Shown here piece by piece: positions 1-7,725 of a DNA stretch of 54,471 nucleotides (its first letter is position 1; the number at the start of each line of letters is the position of its first letter). Origin of the DNA: Actinomycetota bacterium. GTDB lineage: Bacteria; Actinomycetota; Thermoleophilia; Solirubrobacterales; 70-9. A program made the position numbers and the translations under genes. Below the pieces are notes generated by a model that saw only the letters and a program-made list of their open reading frames with translations, was not told the DNA's origin and did no database searches. Location of the stretch: assembly GCA_018268695.1 (NCBI GenBank), contig JAFDWD010000912.1, forward strand, positions 1-54,471, in the 5' to 3' direction.

Positions 1-1
1 C

Positions 2-829
2 GGGGCCAGCCCGGCGCTCCGCGAGGAGTCGATGACCGTCTGGTACCCCTACTTCAACCTGGTGATCCTGGCCGGGCTCGACCAGTACGGGGAACCGCTG
101 GCGAGCCTGATGTTCGACAACTCGGCCGGCGGCGGCGGCGCCCGCAGCTGGGGCGACGGGGTCGACTGCGGCGGCTACTTCGAGTCGGTCTCCTGCGTCT
201 GCCCCAACGTCGAGTCGAACGAGAAGATCTTCCCGGTGCTGGAGCTCTACCGGCGCCGGGCGCCGGGCAGCTACGGGCACGGCAAGACCCGTGGCGGCAC
301 CGGGATCGAGCTGGGGACGATCTCCTACGACGTCGACGCCGACCTCGAAGTGATCGTCACCACCCACGGTGCCGCGCAGCCCGGTGCGCCCGGCCTCTAC
401 GGCGGCTACCCCTGCGCGCTCAACTCCAACGTGATCCTGCGCGACGCCGATACCCGCGGGCGGCTCGCCACGGCGGGCCCGATCGCCGGGGAGGCCGACG
501 TCACCGCGTCCGGCCGCGAGGTGCTCGAGGCGAAGGCCCGCACCACGCTCTCGACCGGCGACGTGCTGATCACCCGCAACGAGGGCGGCCCCGGCTACGG
601 CGACCCGCTGCGCCGCGATCCCGAGGCCGTCGCCGCCGACCTCCGCAACGGCCTCTGCACGACCGAGGACGCGATCGCGATCTACGGCGTCGCCGTCGAC
701 GACGGCGAGGTCGACGAGGCGGAGACGGCCTCCCTGCGCAGCCGCATCCGCGAGGCGCGGCTGGCCGATGCGGTGCCGGTGGCCGAGGCGATCGAGCGCT
801 ACGGGGCGGAGGGGGTGGGGGTGGCGTAG
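2..829 (+). CDS. Hydantoinase B/oxoprolinase family protein, C-terminal part (5' end outside window)
   Basis: The reading frame is open from the first bases, so the start lies upstream and only about 275 C-terminal residues are present. The residues N-[DE]-GG-PGYGDPLRRDPEAV near the end, followed by A-x3-YGV, are the typical C-terminal signature of HyuB / acetone carboxylase alpha-type subunits. These work with a HyuA-type ATPase subunit in ATP-dependent hydrolysis or carboxylation of amides, hydantoins or ketones. The protein stops soon after this signature and has no Cys-x2-Cys tail, unlike the two other HyuB copies in this window. Its HyuA partner is expected just upstream, outside the window. 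The exact substrate is unknown. Confidence 0.9.
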   Translation, partial: GASPALREESMTVWYPYFNLVILAGLDQYGEPLASLMFDNSAGGGGARSWGDGVDCGGYFESVSCVCPNVESNEKIFPVLELYRRRAPGSYGHGKTRGGTGIELGTISYDVDADLEVIVTTHGAAQPGAPGLYGGYPCALNSNVILRDADTRGRLATAGPIAGEADVTASGREVLEAKARTTLSTGDVLITRNEGGPGYGDPLRRDPEAVAADLRNGLCTTEDAIAIYGVAVDDGEVDEAETASLRSRIREARLADAVPVAEAIERYGAEGVGVA

Positions 830-874
830 CGCGGGACGGCCGCGCTTCGCAGCCGCTCCGGCAGTCCTACGTCG

Positions 875-932
875 GTCCTGGGCGTCTCATCGCGGTCCTG
901 GCTGGCTGTGACCGCGATGAGACGCCCAGGAC
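875..932. repeat. Long hairpin, 23-bp perfect arms
   Basis: Positions 875-897 are the exact reverse complement of 910-932, with a 12-nt loop. The right arm contains GACGCCCAGGAC, which recurs as a single copy at 53239-53250 beside another hairpin. Confidence 0.85.
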
Positions 933-963
933 GTGACGGTTCCGTAGGGAAGTGCGGGAGATT

Positions 964-1091
964 CGAACGGTCAGGAATCTGCCCTGTTCCTTATGCGCCT
1001 ATATGGCGGTTTTCGAACACCGCAAGGATCTGCACGGTTCGAAATCCACGTCACAGGTGGATTTCGAGCCACGCAGATTCCTGACCGTTCG
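964..1091. repeat. Nested inverted repeats, 19-bp outer and 11-bp inner arms
   Basis: The outer arms 964-982 and 1073-1091 are perfect reverse complements. Inside them 1039-1049 pairs with 1057-1067 (11 bp, 7-nt loop). The outer arm starts CGAACGG, a string also seen at the ends of the palindromes at 18471 and 37555. Confidence 0.8.
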
Positions 1092-1137
1092 GGGCCCGGC
1101 GTACGAACCGGCCCGCCACGTCTTCCCCCACATCCCC

Positions 1138-1226
1138 GGCCGTCTCGGCCACGGCCACAGCCAGCCCCCTGCACGCTTGTCTCGCTATGCGAGACAAGCG
1201 TGCAGGGGGTCGTGGACGAGACGGCC
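1138..1226. repeat. Long palindrome with CTTGTC/GACAAG core
   Basis: Arms 1165-1185 and 1189-1209 (21 bp) are perfect with a 3-nt centre, flanked by a further 10-bp pairing of 1138-1147 with 1217-1226. The central CTTGTC...GACAAG resembles the centres of the palindromes at 18471 and 37555, so it is probably a diverged member of the same family. No T-run follows. Confidence 0.8.
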
Positions 1227-1264
1227 GTGCTCGCCGACCCGCCTCGCGTCCCTTTCCCGGGTCC

Positions 1265-2161
1265 CTACCCCGCCAGCTTGTCGTTCAGGAACGCCGCGAG
1301 GCGGCTCGTGCCCTCTTTTGCCTCGGGCGTGTGGGGGGCGAACATGTGGTAGCCGTGGATGGCGCCCTCGCAGTCGCTGACGCTGACCTCGACGCCTTCC
1401 TCTTCGAGGGCCTTGGCCAGGCGGAGGGCGTCGTCGCGGATGCCGTCGCGGCCGGAGATCTCGACCTGGACCGGGGAGAGGCCGGCGAGGTCGGCGAAGA
1501 GGGGGGAGGCGAGGGGGTCGCGGGGGTCGGCGCCTTGGAGGTAGTTGGTCGCCATCACCTCGGCGAGGGCACGGAGCTCCGGGTTGGGGTCGGCGACCGC
1601 GGGATCGTCGAGGCTGGCGGCGCCGTTGGTGACGTCGGCCCAGGGGCAGAGGGACATGTGGCAGGCGGGCAGCGGATCGCCGGCGTCGCGGAGGACGGTC
1701 ATCACCGTGATGCCGAGCCCGCCGCCGGCCGAGTCGCCGCCGAGGGCGATCCGGCCCGGGTCCCAGCCTTCGCGCAGCAGCCAGCGGTAGGCGGCGACGG
1801 CGTCATCGACCGCGGCCGGGTAGGGGTGCTCGGGCGCGAGCCGGTAGTCGAAGTTCAGCACCCGCACGTTCGCGTCGCGGGAGAGGCGGCCGGCGAAGCA
1901 GCGCCAGGTGGGCGGGCTGCCGACCACGTAGCCGCCGCCGTGGAAGTAGAGGACGACGCGCTCGTCGCCGACCCCGTCCCACCACTGCCACTCGCTCAGC
2001 GGGCCGCCGATGCCACCGACGTCGGTGGGCTCCCAGCGGGTCTCCGGATCGGGCGGGTTGGCGATGCCGAGCGCGTCGTAGGCGGCGCGTCCCTCTCCCG
2101 GATCGTGCGGGAACGGGCCCGCGAAGGCAGCGGCGACGGCATCCATCTCAGGGCTTGGCAT
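1265..2161 (-). CDS. Alpha/beta hydrolase, hormone-sensitive lipase (HSL) family esterase
   Basis: This 298-residue protein is the usual size of an HSL-type carboxylesterase. It shows the oxyanion-hole motif HGGG (74-77), the nucleophile elbow GDSAGG (142-147, Ser144), an Asp in SGRDGIRDDA (about 239) and the catalytic His in AIHGYH (269). It should hydrolyse a short-chain or cyclic ester in the cytoplasm, since no signal peptide is visible. The start at 2161 (MPSPEM) fits the family, because upstream codons are low-complexity and overlap the divergent promoter. The gene is transcribed away from an IpdAB-like pair and shares with it the 18-bp operator at 2197-2214, so the two are probably co-regulated. 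Confidence 0.92.
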   Translation of the reverse strand: MPSPEMDAVAAAFAGPFPHDPGEGRAAYDALGIANPPDPETRWEPTDVGGIGGPLSEWQWWDGVGDERVVLYFHGGGYVVGSPPTWRCFAGRLSRDANVRVLNFDYRLAPEHPYPAAVDDAVAAYRWLLREGWDPGRIALGGDSAGGGLGITVMTVLRDAGDPLPACHMSLCPWADVTNGAASLDDPAVADPNPELRALAEVMATNYLQGADPRDPLASPLFADLAGLSPVQVEISGRDGIRDDALRLAKALEEEGVEVSVSDCEGAIHGYHMFAPHTPEAKEGTSRLAAFLNDKLAG

Positions 2162-2196
2162 GGGTCCGATCCTCGCCCGACGTCGGGCCGGCGGCA

Positions 2197-2214
2197 GCCG
2201 GCGCATTCGCCAGT
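2197..2214. promoter_or_regulatory. 18-bp ACTGGCG-N4-CGCCAGT-type operator, site 1
   Basis: The right half-site CGCCAGT is perfect and the left one (GCCGGCG) matches 5 of 7. The site lies between divergent starts at 2161 and 2250. A -10-like TCTAAC begins at 2235, 20 bp downstream, which would put transcription initiation within a few bases of the ATG at 2250. Confidence 0.6.
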
Positions 2215-2249
2215 TACGGCGCCCCGCCGCTGCTTCTAACGTCGCCCCG

Positions 2250-3089
2250 ATGCCCGGAAAGTTGGTCCCCTTGGAGGCGGCGGCGGATCTCGTCCCCGAC
2301 GGCGCCACCGTCGCGATGGGCGGGTTGATGATGAACGGGGCGCCGCTCGGCCTCTGCCGCGAGCTGATCAGGGCGGGGCGGCGCGATCTCGACCTGATCG
2401 TGATGAGCGGCGGGATGAACGTCGACTGGCTGGTGGCGGCCGGCTGCGTCCGCCGCCTGCTGACCGCGATCGTCAGCTTCGAGGGCTTCGGCCTCGCCCC
2501 CAACTTCCGCCGCGCGGCCGAGAGCGGCGCGATCGCGATCGAGGACTGGAGCGAGCTGACGATGCTCTGCGCGCTGCGGGCGCGGATCGGCGGGGTGCCC
2601 TTCATCCCGACCCGGGCCGGCCTCGGCACCGACATCCCCGCGAACCTCCCGGAGCGGATGTGGGAGGCGACCGACGAGCGCAGCGGCCGTGCCTTCGTCG
2701 CCGTCGCCCCGCTGGAGCCGGCGTTCGCCATCGTCCATGCCCACGAGGCCGACGAGCTCGGCAACGCGCGGGTCCTGCCGAAGCTGACCTGGATCGACGG
2801 CGAACTGGTGAAGGCGGCCGAGCGGACGATCGTGACGGCGGAGCGGATCGTCCCTACCGCGGCCTTCCGCGAGGCACCCGAGCGGACCTCGCTTCCCGCC
2901 TACGCGGTCGACCACGTCGTCCACGCCCCGCGCGGCGCCTGGCCGACGGCGATGCCCCCCGACTACGACTACGACGGCGAGTTCCACCGTCGCTACAGCC
3001 GGGCGGCCGCCGATCCGGCGGAGTTCCGCCGCCTCTTCGAGGAGGAGGTCGCGCCCTTCCCGCACGGCCCGCCGGAGTGGCTGCAATGA
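2250..3089 (+). CDS. CoA-transferase family I, alpha subunit (IpdA/glutaconate CoA-transferase-like)
   Basis: The 279-residue protein has the family I CoA-transferase alpha-subunit pattern: DGATVAMGG near residue 20, a GLGTDIP segment near 130 and a HAHEADELGNAR segment. It overlaps the beta subunit by ATGA, as expected for an obligate heterodimer. In actinobacteria such pairs include IpdAB, which opens the last steroid ring as a CoA ester. Whether this pair is a transferase or a ring-opening hydrolase is not settled by sequence. I chose ATG 2250 because upstream codons lie in the promoter and operator. A -10 at 2235 makes the mRNA almost leaderless. A second related pair lies at 30472-32120. 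Confidence 0.88.
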   Translation: MPGKLVPLEAAADLVPDGATVAMGGLMMNGAPLGLCRELIRAGRRDLDLIVMSGGMNVDWLVAAGCVRRLLTAIVSFEGFGLAPNFRRAAESGAIAIEDWSELTMLCALRARIGGVPFIPTRAGLGTDIPANLPERMWEATDERSGRAFVAVAPLEPAFAIVHAHEADELGNARVLPKLTWIDGELVKAAERTIVTAERIVPTAAFREAPERTSLPAYAVDHVVHAPRGAWPTAMPPDYDYDGEFHRRYSRAAADPAEFRRLFEEEVAPFPHGPPEWLQ

Positions 3090-3865
3090 CGGACGGCGCC
3101 GCATTCAGCACCGAAGAGGTGATGGTCTGCGCCCTGGCCGGCGAGCTGACCGACGACACGCGCGTCTTCAACGGCGCCGCCTCCTTCATCCCGATCGCCG
3201 CCTTCATGCTGGCGCGGGCGACCCACGCTCCCGGCCTGACCTGGGCGGCGGGCTCGATCGGCGTCGACGCCCACCCGCGCGAGATCCCCGAGTCGACGAT
3301 CTCCGACCGCCTCTTCGAGGGGGCGACGATGCTGCAGTCCTCGCCCTCCGACGTCTGGGCCTACGCCGGCACCGCGAAGCTCGACACCTTCTGCTTCCGC
3401 GGCGTCCAGTTCGACCCCTACGGCAACGTCAACAACACCGCGATCGGCCCGGCCGACCGGCCCCGCGTGCGCCTCCCCGGCGGCGGTGGGATGGCGGACC
3501 TCGGCTGCTTCATCGCCAACTCGCTGCTCTGGTCGACGACCCACGACACCCGCACCTTCGTCGAGCGCATCGACCACCGCACCTGCCTCGGCTGGGGCGA
3601 CGGCGGCGATCACCGCGAGCGCCTCGGCCTCCCCGGCGGGCCGAGCGTCTGCGTCACCGACCTCGCCGTCCTCGACTTCCACCCGGTCTCGCGGCGGATG
3701 CGGGTGCGCAGCCTGCACCCCGGCGTGTCGCTGGACGACGTCGTCGTCGCGACCGGCTTCGAGCTGGTGATCGAAGGCGACCCGCCGCCGACGCCGGCGC
3801 CGACCCCCGAGCAGCTGACCCAGATCAGGCGCCTGGACCCGACGACGATGCGCGCCCGCGGCTAG
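3086..3865 (+). CDS. CoA-transferase family I, beta subunit (IpdB-like)
   Basis: The 259-residue partner of the preceding alpha subunit starts inside its stop codon. The segment LTWAAGSIG occupies the place where true family I transferases carry the catalytic Glu of an E-x-G type motif, and no Glu is seen there. FRGVQFDPYGNVNNT is the conserved glycine-rich region of IpdB-like subunits. The missing Glu favours an IpdAB-like hydrolase role over CoA transfer, as an inference. The stop overlaps by four bases the stop of the convergent LLM gene. Confidence 0.87.
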   Translation: MTDGAAFSTEEVMVCALAGELTDDTRVFNGAASFIPIAAFMLARATHAPGLTWAAGSIGVDAHPREIPESTISDRLFEGATMLQSSPSDVWAYAGTAKLDTFCFRGVQFDPYGNVNNTAIGPADRPRVRLPGGGGMADLGCFIANSLLWSTTHDTRTFVERIDHRTCLGWGDGGDHRERLGLPGGPSVCVTDLAVLDFHPVSRRMRVRSLHPGVSLDDVVVATGFELVIEGDPPPTPAPTPEQLTQIRRLDPTTMRARG

Positions 3866-4854
3866 GCCGCGGTGATGTGGCCGAGGCGCTGGAGGCGGGC
3901 GCCGATCTCGGTGAGGACGCCGAGCTGGGTCGCCTGGCCAAGGATCAGCATCACGCCGTCCCAGCCCTCCGCCTCGAGTTCGGCGAGGAGGCCGCCCCAG
4001 CGGTCTTCGTCGCCCCAGAGGCAGAGGCTGTCGATCAGGTGATTGGTGAGCGGGCCGGAGACGATGCCGGTGTTGAGCGGACGCGAGTTGTCGGCGTGGT
4101 AGCCGTAGTCGTACGCACGCCGCATCTCCATCACATCGGGGTGCAGCTCCTCCGGGACGCCGCGCTCGGCGAGGTCGCCGCGCATCGCCCGGTTCGCCAT
4201 CGCGACAACCATCGCGCCGAGGTCGTCGCGGACGGCGTCGTGGGTCTCGCCGAGGGAGACGGTCGGCGCCAGCCAGGCCTCCTGGTCGGGCCGCGTCTTG
4301 CCGGCGGCGAGGCGGCGCTTGCGCACTTCGGGGTCCATCGAGCCGCCGTAGAGGAGCCCGTCGCCGATCTCGCCCGCCAGCGCGGTCGCCTTGGGACCGT
4401 CGGCGCCGAGGATCAGCGGGCAGCCGCGGCGGACGATGCCGCTGGCCGGGATCGCCGATTCTTTGAACGGGCCGCCCTCGCCGCGCCAGTAGCCGCGGAT
4501 CGCTTCGAAGCCTTCCGCCAGCTCGGCCAGCTTCGCGGGCTTCATCCCCAGCCCGCGGGCGGCGCTGTTGCCGGTGGTGATCGTGCCGACCGCGCGCCCG
4601 TCGGTGATTTCGTTCAGCGTCGCCAAGAGGTTGCCGACGATCACCGGATGCCGGGCGACGAGGTGGCTCGTCATCGGCGCCACCTTGATCCGCTCGGTCG
4701 CGTTCGCGGCCTCGAGCTGGTGCAGGTAGGACTCCTGGTAGACGGTCGGCGAGTCGGCCACGCCCATCCAGTCGAAGCCGGCGGCCTCGCCGATCCGGGC
4801 GGCCTGGCGGGTGTCCTCGATATTCCGGGGAAGAACCATGAATCCGATTCGCAT
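3862..4854 (-). CDS. LLM-class (luciferase-like) flavin/F420-dependent oxidoreductase
   Basis: This 330-residue protein has the TIM-barrel luciferase-like pattern: an N-terminal MRIGFMVLPRN strand, AARIGEAAGFDWMGVADSP, an ERIKVAPMTSHLVARHPVI strand and a GRAVGTITTGNSA loop. Members use F420 or FMN to oxidise or reduce alcohols, imines or enoyl groups. I prefer ATG 4854 to ATG 4863 because the GGGAGG on the minus strand sits directly against the upstream ATG but 9 nt before this one. The gene is divergent from the Zn-dehydrogenase operon, with operator site 3 between. The substrate is unknown. Confidence 0.85.
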   Translation of the reverse strand: MRIGFMVLPRNIEDTRQAARIGEAAGFDWMGVADSPTVYQESYLHQLEAANATERIKVAPMTSHLVARHPVIVGNLLATLNEITDGRAVGTITTGNSAARGLGMKPAKLAELAEGFEAIRGYWRGEGGPFKESAIPASGIVRRGCPLILGADGPKATALAGEIGDGLLYGGSMDPEVRKRRLAAGKTRPDQEAWLAPTVSLGETHDAVRDDLGAMVVAMANRAMRGDLAERGVPEELHPDVMEMRRAYDYGYHADNSRPLNTGIVSGPLTNHLIDSLCLWGDEDRWGGLLAELEAEGWDGVMLILGQATQLGVLTEIGARLQRLGHITAA

Positions 4855-4888
4855 GGGAGCCATCCTCCCGCGCGGGCCGGAGGGGCCA

Positions 4889-4906
4889 ACTGGCTCAATC
4901 GACAGT
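4889..4906. promoter_or_regulatory. 18-bp operator, site 3
   Basis: ACTGGCT-CAAT-CGACAGT matches the consensus ACTGGCG-N4-CGCCAGT at 12 of 14 half-site positions. It lies between divergent starts 4854 and 4944. No convincing -10 can be assigned to either side. Confidence 0.55.
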
Positions 4907-4943
4907 CGCGCCCGGCCCCATCGGCACGGACGATGCAGACGGG

Positions 4944-6068
4944 ATGGGATTGCCGAGCGCGTCCAAGGCCGTCGTGCAGACCGGAGTCGGTCGCTTCGAG
5001 CTGCACGAGTTCGAGGTGCCGAAGGTCGGCCCCGACGACGGCATCCTGCGGATGGAGCTGTGCGGGATCTGCGGCTCCGACATCGAGCAGTACGACGGCC
5101 GCTTCGACGACATCGGCTGGACCAAGGGCCCGACGATCCCCGGCCACGAGCCGCTCGGCATCGTCGCCGCGATCGGCGAGCGGGCGGCGGCGCGCTGGGG
5201 CGTCGCGGTCGGCGACCGGGTCGCGGTCGAGCCGCTGATCCCCTGCGGCGAGTGCGAGGCCTGCCGCGAAGGCTTGCGGACCCGCTGCAGCGGCTGGGGC
5301 CGGATGTACAGCTACGGCCTCCTCGACCTCGGGATCGAGCCGCAGATCCTCGGCGGCTACTCCGAGTACATGTACCTGCATCCGAACACGGTCCTCCACA
5401 AGATGCCGCTGGACATGCCGGCGAGCGTCGCCGTCCTCTTCAACCCGCTCGCCGCCGGGGTGCGCTGGGCGACGACGACCCCCGACCTGCAGCTCGGCGA
5501 CACGATCGTCATCCTCGGCGCGGGCCAGCGCGGGATCGCCTGCGTGATCGCGGCGCGCGCCGCGGGCGCCGGGAAGATCATCGTCACCGACCTCGCCCGC
5601 GCCGCCTCGAAACTCGAGTTCGCCCGCGAGCTCGGCGCCGACGCGACGATCGTCGCCGACGAGGAAGACGTGGTCGCCCGCGTCCACGACCTGACCGGGG
5701 GCCGCGGCGCCGACATCGTCGTCGACGTCACCCCGACCGCGACGCAGCCGGTGATCGACGCGGTCGGCTTCGTCCGCAACGGCGGCACGATCGTCCTCAG
5801 CGGCGTCAAGGGCGGCCCGAAAGTGGAGCTCGACACCGACGAGGTGGTCCGCAAGTCGATCACCCTGCGCGGCGTCTTCACCGTCGACTCGCCCGCCTAC
5901 CGGCGGGCGATCCGCCTGCTCGAAAGCGGCGACCGCCCGTACGAGCGCATCCATACCGCGAGCTACTCGCTCGAGCGCGCCGAGGAGGCGATCCACCACC
6001 TCGCCGGCCGGCTCGACGGCCCGCCCGCGATCAACGTGGCGATCGCGCCACACAAGAAGGAGGGCTGA
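4944..6068 (+). CDS. Zinc-dependent medium-chain alcohol dehydrogenase
   Basis: The 374-residue protein has both zinc sites of the MDR family: catalytic Cys43 and GHE (67-69), and structural CGECEACREGLRTRC (Cys101, 104, 107, 115). A Rossmann GAGQRG follows at about 177. It should oxidise a secondary or cyclic alcohol with NAD(P)+. It is the first gene of a four-gene operon (dehydrogenase, SCP2-like, hydrolase, DUF4286-like) with only 1 nt to the next start. The shared promoter region carries operator site 3. The specific alcohol is unknown. Confidence 0.9.
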   Translation: MGLPSASKAVVQTGVGRFELHEFEVPKVGPDDGILRMELCGICGSDIEQYDGRFDDIGWTKGPTIPGHEPLGIVAAIGERAAARWGVAVGDRVAVEPLIPCGECEACREGLRTRCSGWGRMYSYGLLDLGIEPQILGGYSEYMYLHPNTVLHKMPLDMPASVAVLFNPLAAGVRWATTTPDLQLGDTIVILGAGQRGIACVIAARAAGAGKIIVTDLARAASKLEFARELGADATIVADEEDVVARVHDLTGGRGADIVVDVTPTATQPVIDAVGFVRNGGTIVLSGVKGGPKVELDTDEVVRKSITLRGVFTVDSPAYRRAIRLLESGDRPYERIHTASYSLERAEEAIHHLAGRLDGPPAINVAIAPHKKEG

Positions 6069-6069
6069 A

Positions 6070-6549
6070 GTGAGCATCACCGACCAGGAGTTCCGCGACC
6101 GCTTCCTCGAGGCGCTCGCGGCCGATCCCGAATTCGAGGCCGAGGCGCGCTGGTTCGACGGCTCGATCCTGCTCGGCGTCGGCGACCAGATCCTCTGGGT
6201 GAAGATCTACCGCGGCAAGGCGATCGACACGCTCGAATTCGTCCCGGTCTTCGGCTACACCTTCAAGCTGTCGGGCTCGGACGCCGCCTGGGAGATGCTC
6301 GGCAACGGCGAGCGCACCTACACCGACCTGATCTCGGCCGGCTCCCGCTACCTGGGGACGATGGAGGAGATCGAGGCGGCGGGCGGCGGCTACCGGCCGC
6401 CGGAACTGGCGATCGAGGGCAACGGGGTGGAAGCGGGGCGGATGCACATCGCCACCATGCACCTGGCCTGGGCGCTCGCCTCGACGCTTGTCGGCGCGGG
6501 CCCGGTGGGGAGCGGCGCGGCGATCGCGACCTCGGGGGTGGCCGCATGA
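6070..6549 (+). CDS. Small SCP2-like protein of unknown function
   Basis: This 159-residue protein starts with GTG one base after the dehydrogenase stop. The FDGSILLGVGDQILWVKIYRG segment and the alternating strand pattern resemble the sterol-carrier-protein-2 fold, which binds lipids or acyl-CoAs, but the match is by eye and weak. The last 30 residues are Ala/Gly-rich. It overlaps the following hydrolase by four bases, so it is co-translated and probably assists the same step. Confidence 0.6.
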   Translation: MSITDQEFRDRFLEALAADPEFEAEARWFDGSILLGVGDQILWVKIYRGKAIDTLEFVPVFGYTFKLSGSDAAWEMLGNGERTYTDLISAGSRYLGTMEEIEAAGGGYRPPELAIEGNGVEAGRMHIATMHLAWALASTLVGAGPVGSGAAIATSGVAA

Positions 6550-7382
6550 GCGCCGCCGAGATCGTCGGCCGCTACGTCGAGGTCGACGGCAACCGCACCT
6601 TCTACGACGAATGCGGCGAGGGGACGCCGGTCGTCTGCGTCCACACCGCCGGCGCCGACTCGCGTGAGTACCAGTACCTGCTGCCGCTGCTCGCCGAGCG
6701 CGGCTACCGCGGCCTGGCGCTCGACCTCCCCGGCCACTCGCGCAGCTACCCGGTCGACTGGGAGCCGCACCGCTCGATCAACCAGCACGCCGAGTACGTC
6801 CACCGCTTCGCCCAGACCGTCGCCCCCGGCGAGAAGCCGGTGATGATCGGCTGCTCGATCGGCGGCTGCACCGCCTTCGACCTCGCCGCCAACCACAGCG
6901 AGGACTACCTGGCGATCGTGCCGATGGAGGGGCTCGCGTCGGGGATGCCGATCCTGCCGTTCCCCGGGGAGCTGGAGCGGCCCGCCTGGTCGACGGCCTG
7001 GAAGCCGTTCCTCGAGTTCGCCGCGGTCGAGTCGCTGGGCAAGCCGACCCTCGCCGACGACGCCAAGGTCAAGGAGCTCTGGTGGCAGCACCAGAACTGC
7101 CAGCAGGCCGGCAACGGCGACATCCAGGGCTGGGCGACCCACGACGTCACCGACAAGCTCGGCGACGTCCGCTGCCCCGTCCTCATCGTCAAAGGCGCCG
7201 ACGACTTCTGGGTGCCGGAGAGCCTGATCCGCTACGCCGCCGAGCTGATCGGCGAGAACGCCGAGGTCGCCGTCCTGCCGGACATCGGCCACTACCCGAT
7301 GTTCGAGGACCCCGAGGGCCTGGCCGCCCTGGTCGACGACTTCGTCAAGGCGAGGACCAGCTCGGAGGTGTCCCATGCCTAG
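6546..7382 (+). CDS. Alpha/beta hydrolase fold protein
   Basis: The 278-residue protein has a classic fold: VVCVHTAG (oxyanion region, about 29-36), ALDLPGHS, nucleophile elbow GCSIGG (102-107, Ser104), an acid in VKGADDFWVPE and the His in DIGHYPMFEDPE. The latter resembles meta-cleavage-product hydrolases and haloalkane dehalogenase relatives. Its operon with a Zn-dehydrogenase suggests hydrolysis of a C-C or ester bond after alcohol oxidation. It overlaps its neighbours at both ends by 4 and 8 bases. Confidence 0.88.
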   Translation: MSAAEIVGRYVEVDGNRTFYDECGEGTPVVCVHTAGADSREYQYLLPLLAERGYRGLALDLPGHSRSYPVDWEPHRSINQHAEYVHRFAQTVAPGEKPVMIGCSIGGCTAFDLAANHSEDYLAIVPMEGLASGMPILPFPGELERPAWSTAWKPFLEFAAVESLGKPTLADDAKVKELWWQHQNCQQAGNGDIQGWATHDVTDKLGDVRCPVLIVKGADDFWVPESLIRYAAELIGENAEVAVLPDIGHYPMFEDPEGLAALVDDFVKARTSSEVSHA

Positions 7383-7725
7383 CGCCCTGATGGTCGTCGG
7401 CAGCAATCCGGTCAGCCCCGATCGCGAGGAGGCCTACAACCGCTGGTACGTCGAGGAGCATTTCGACGACGTGCTGGCGGTCGCCGGCTTCACCACGGCA
7501 CGCCGGTACGCGCAGAGCCCGGTGCGGCCGATGGCCGAAACCGAGCCCTCCCCGTACGGCTACCTGGCGATCTACGAGGTCGAGGCCGACGACCTCGCCC
7601 AGGCCGGCCGGGACCTGCAGGCGGCCCTCGACAGCGGCGCGATCACGGTCTCCGAGGACTTCGACCTGAACGCATTCAGCGTCGACTTCTACGAGTTCGT
7701 CCCCGGGTCCGAACGCTCGGCGTGA
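7375..7725 (+). CDS. DUF4286/EthD-like dimeric alpha-beta barrel protein
   Basis: This 116-residue protein carries the N-[RK]-WY-x2-EHFDDVL-x2-PGF-type pattern (here NRWYVEEHFDDVLAVAGFTT) and an A-x-RY strand, typical of ferredoxin-like EthD/DUF4286 proteins found in catabolic operons. It may be a small isomerase, decarboxylase or accessory protein; no function is assigned. It starts inside the hydrolase gene. Its last 37 bases overlap the 3' end of the convergent SDR gene, the longest antisense coding overlap in the window. Confidence 0.75.
   Translation: MPSALMVVGSNPVSPDREEAYNRWYVEEHFDDVLAVAGFTTARRYAQSPVRPMAETEPSPYGYLAIYEVEADDLAQAGRDLQAALDSGAITVSEDFDLNAFSVDFYEFVPGSERSA

Larger units (their letters stand above)
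830..1264. other. 435-bp intergenic region packed with inverted repeats
   Basis: This gap separates two convergent genes and holds no credible coding sequence. The small open frames here translate to Arg/Pro-rich shadow peptides. It contains three long hairpins in a row (875-932, 964-1091 and 1138-1226), listed separately. No T-tract follows any of them, so they do not look like standard intrinsic terminators, although they could end transcription from both sides. A 19-nt stretch at 1135-1153 and a 12-nt stretch at 921-932 recur near the other end of the window. Confidence 0.8.

Noticed and set aside
2..829. Simple hydantoin or oxoproline catabolism
   Set aside because: No hydantoin racemase, carbamoylase or oxoprolinase partner genes are present. 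The zinc tails on two of the HyuB proteins and the neighbouring ligases fit carboxylase-type chemistry better.
830..1264. CRISPR array or tandem repeats in the hairpin-rich gap
   Set aside because: The repeats are inverted and unrelated in sequence, with no regular spacing.
952..1380. Small open frames in the 830-1264 gap
   Set aside because: They run through the hairpin arms, are rich in Arg, Pro and Ser, and have no ribosome site or recognisable domain.
1187..2239. Long open frame of 350 codons antisense to the HSL esterase
   Set aside because: It is a high-GC shadow: composition is Gly/Ala/Val/Arg-rich without family motifs, while the opposite strand encodes a complete esterase with all catalytic residues. 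The same holds for other long antisense frames in the window.
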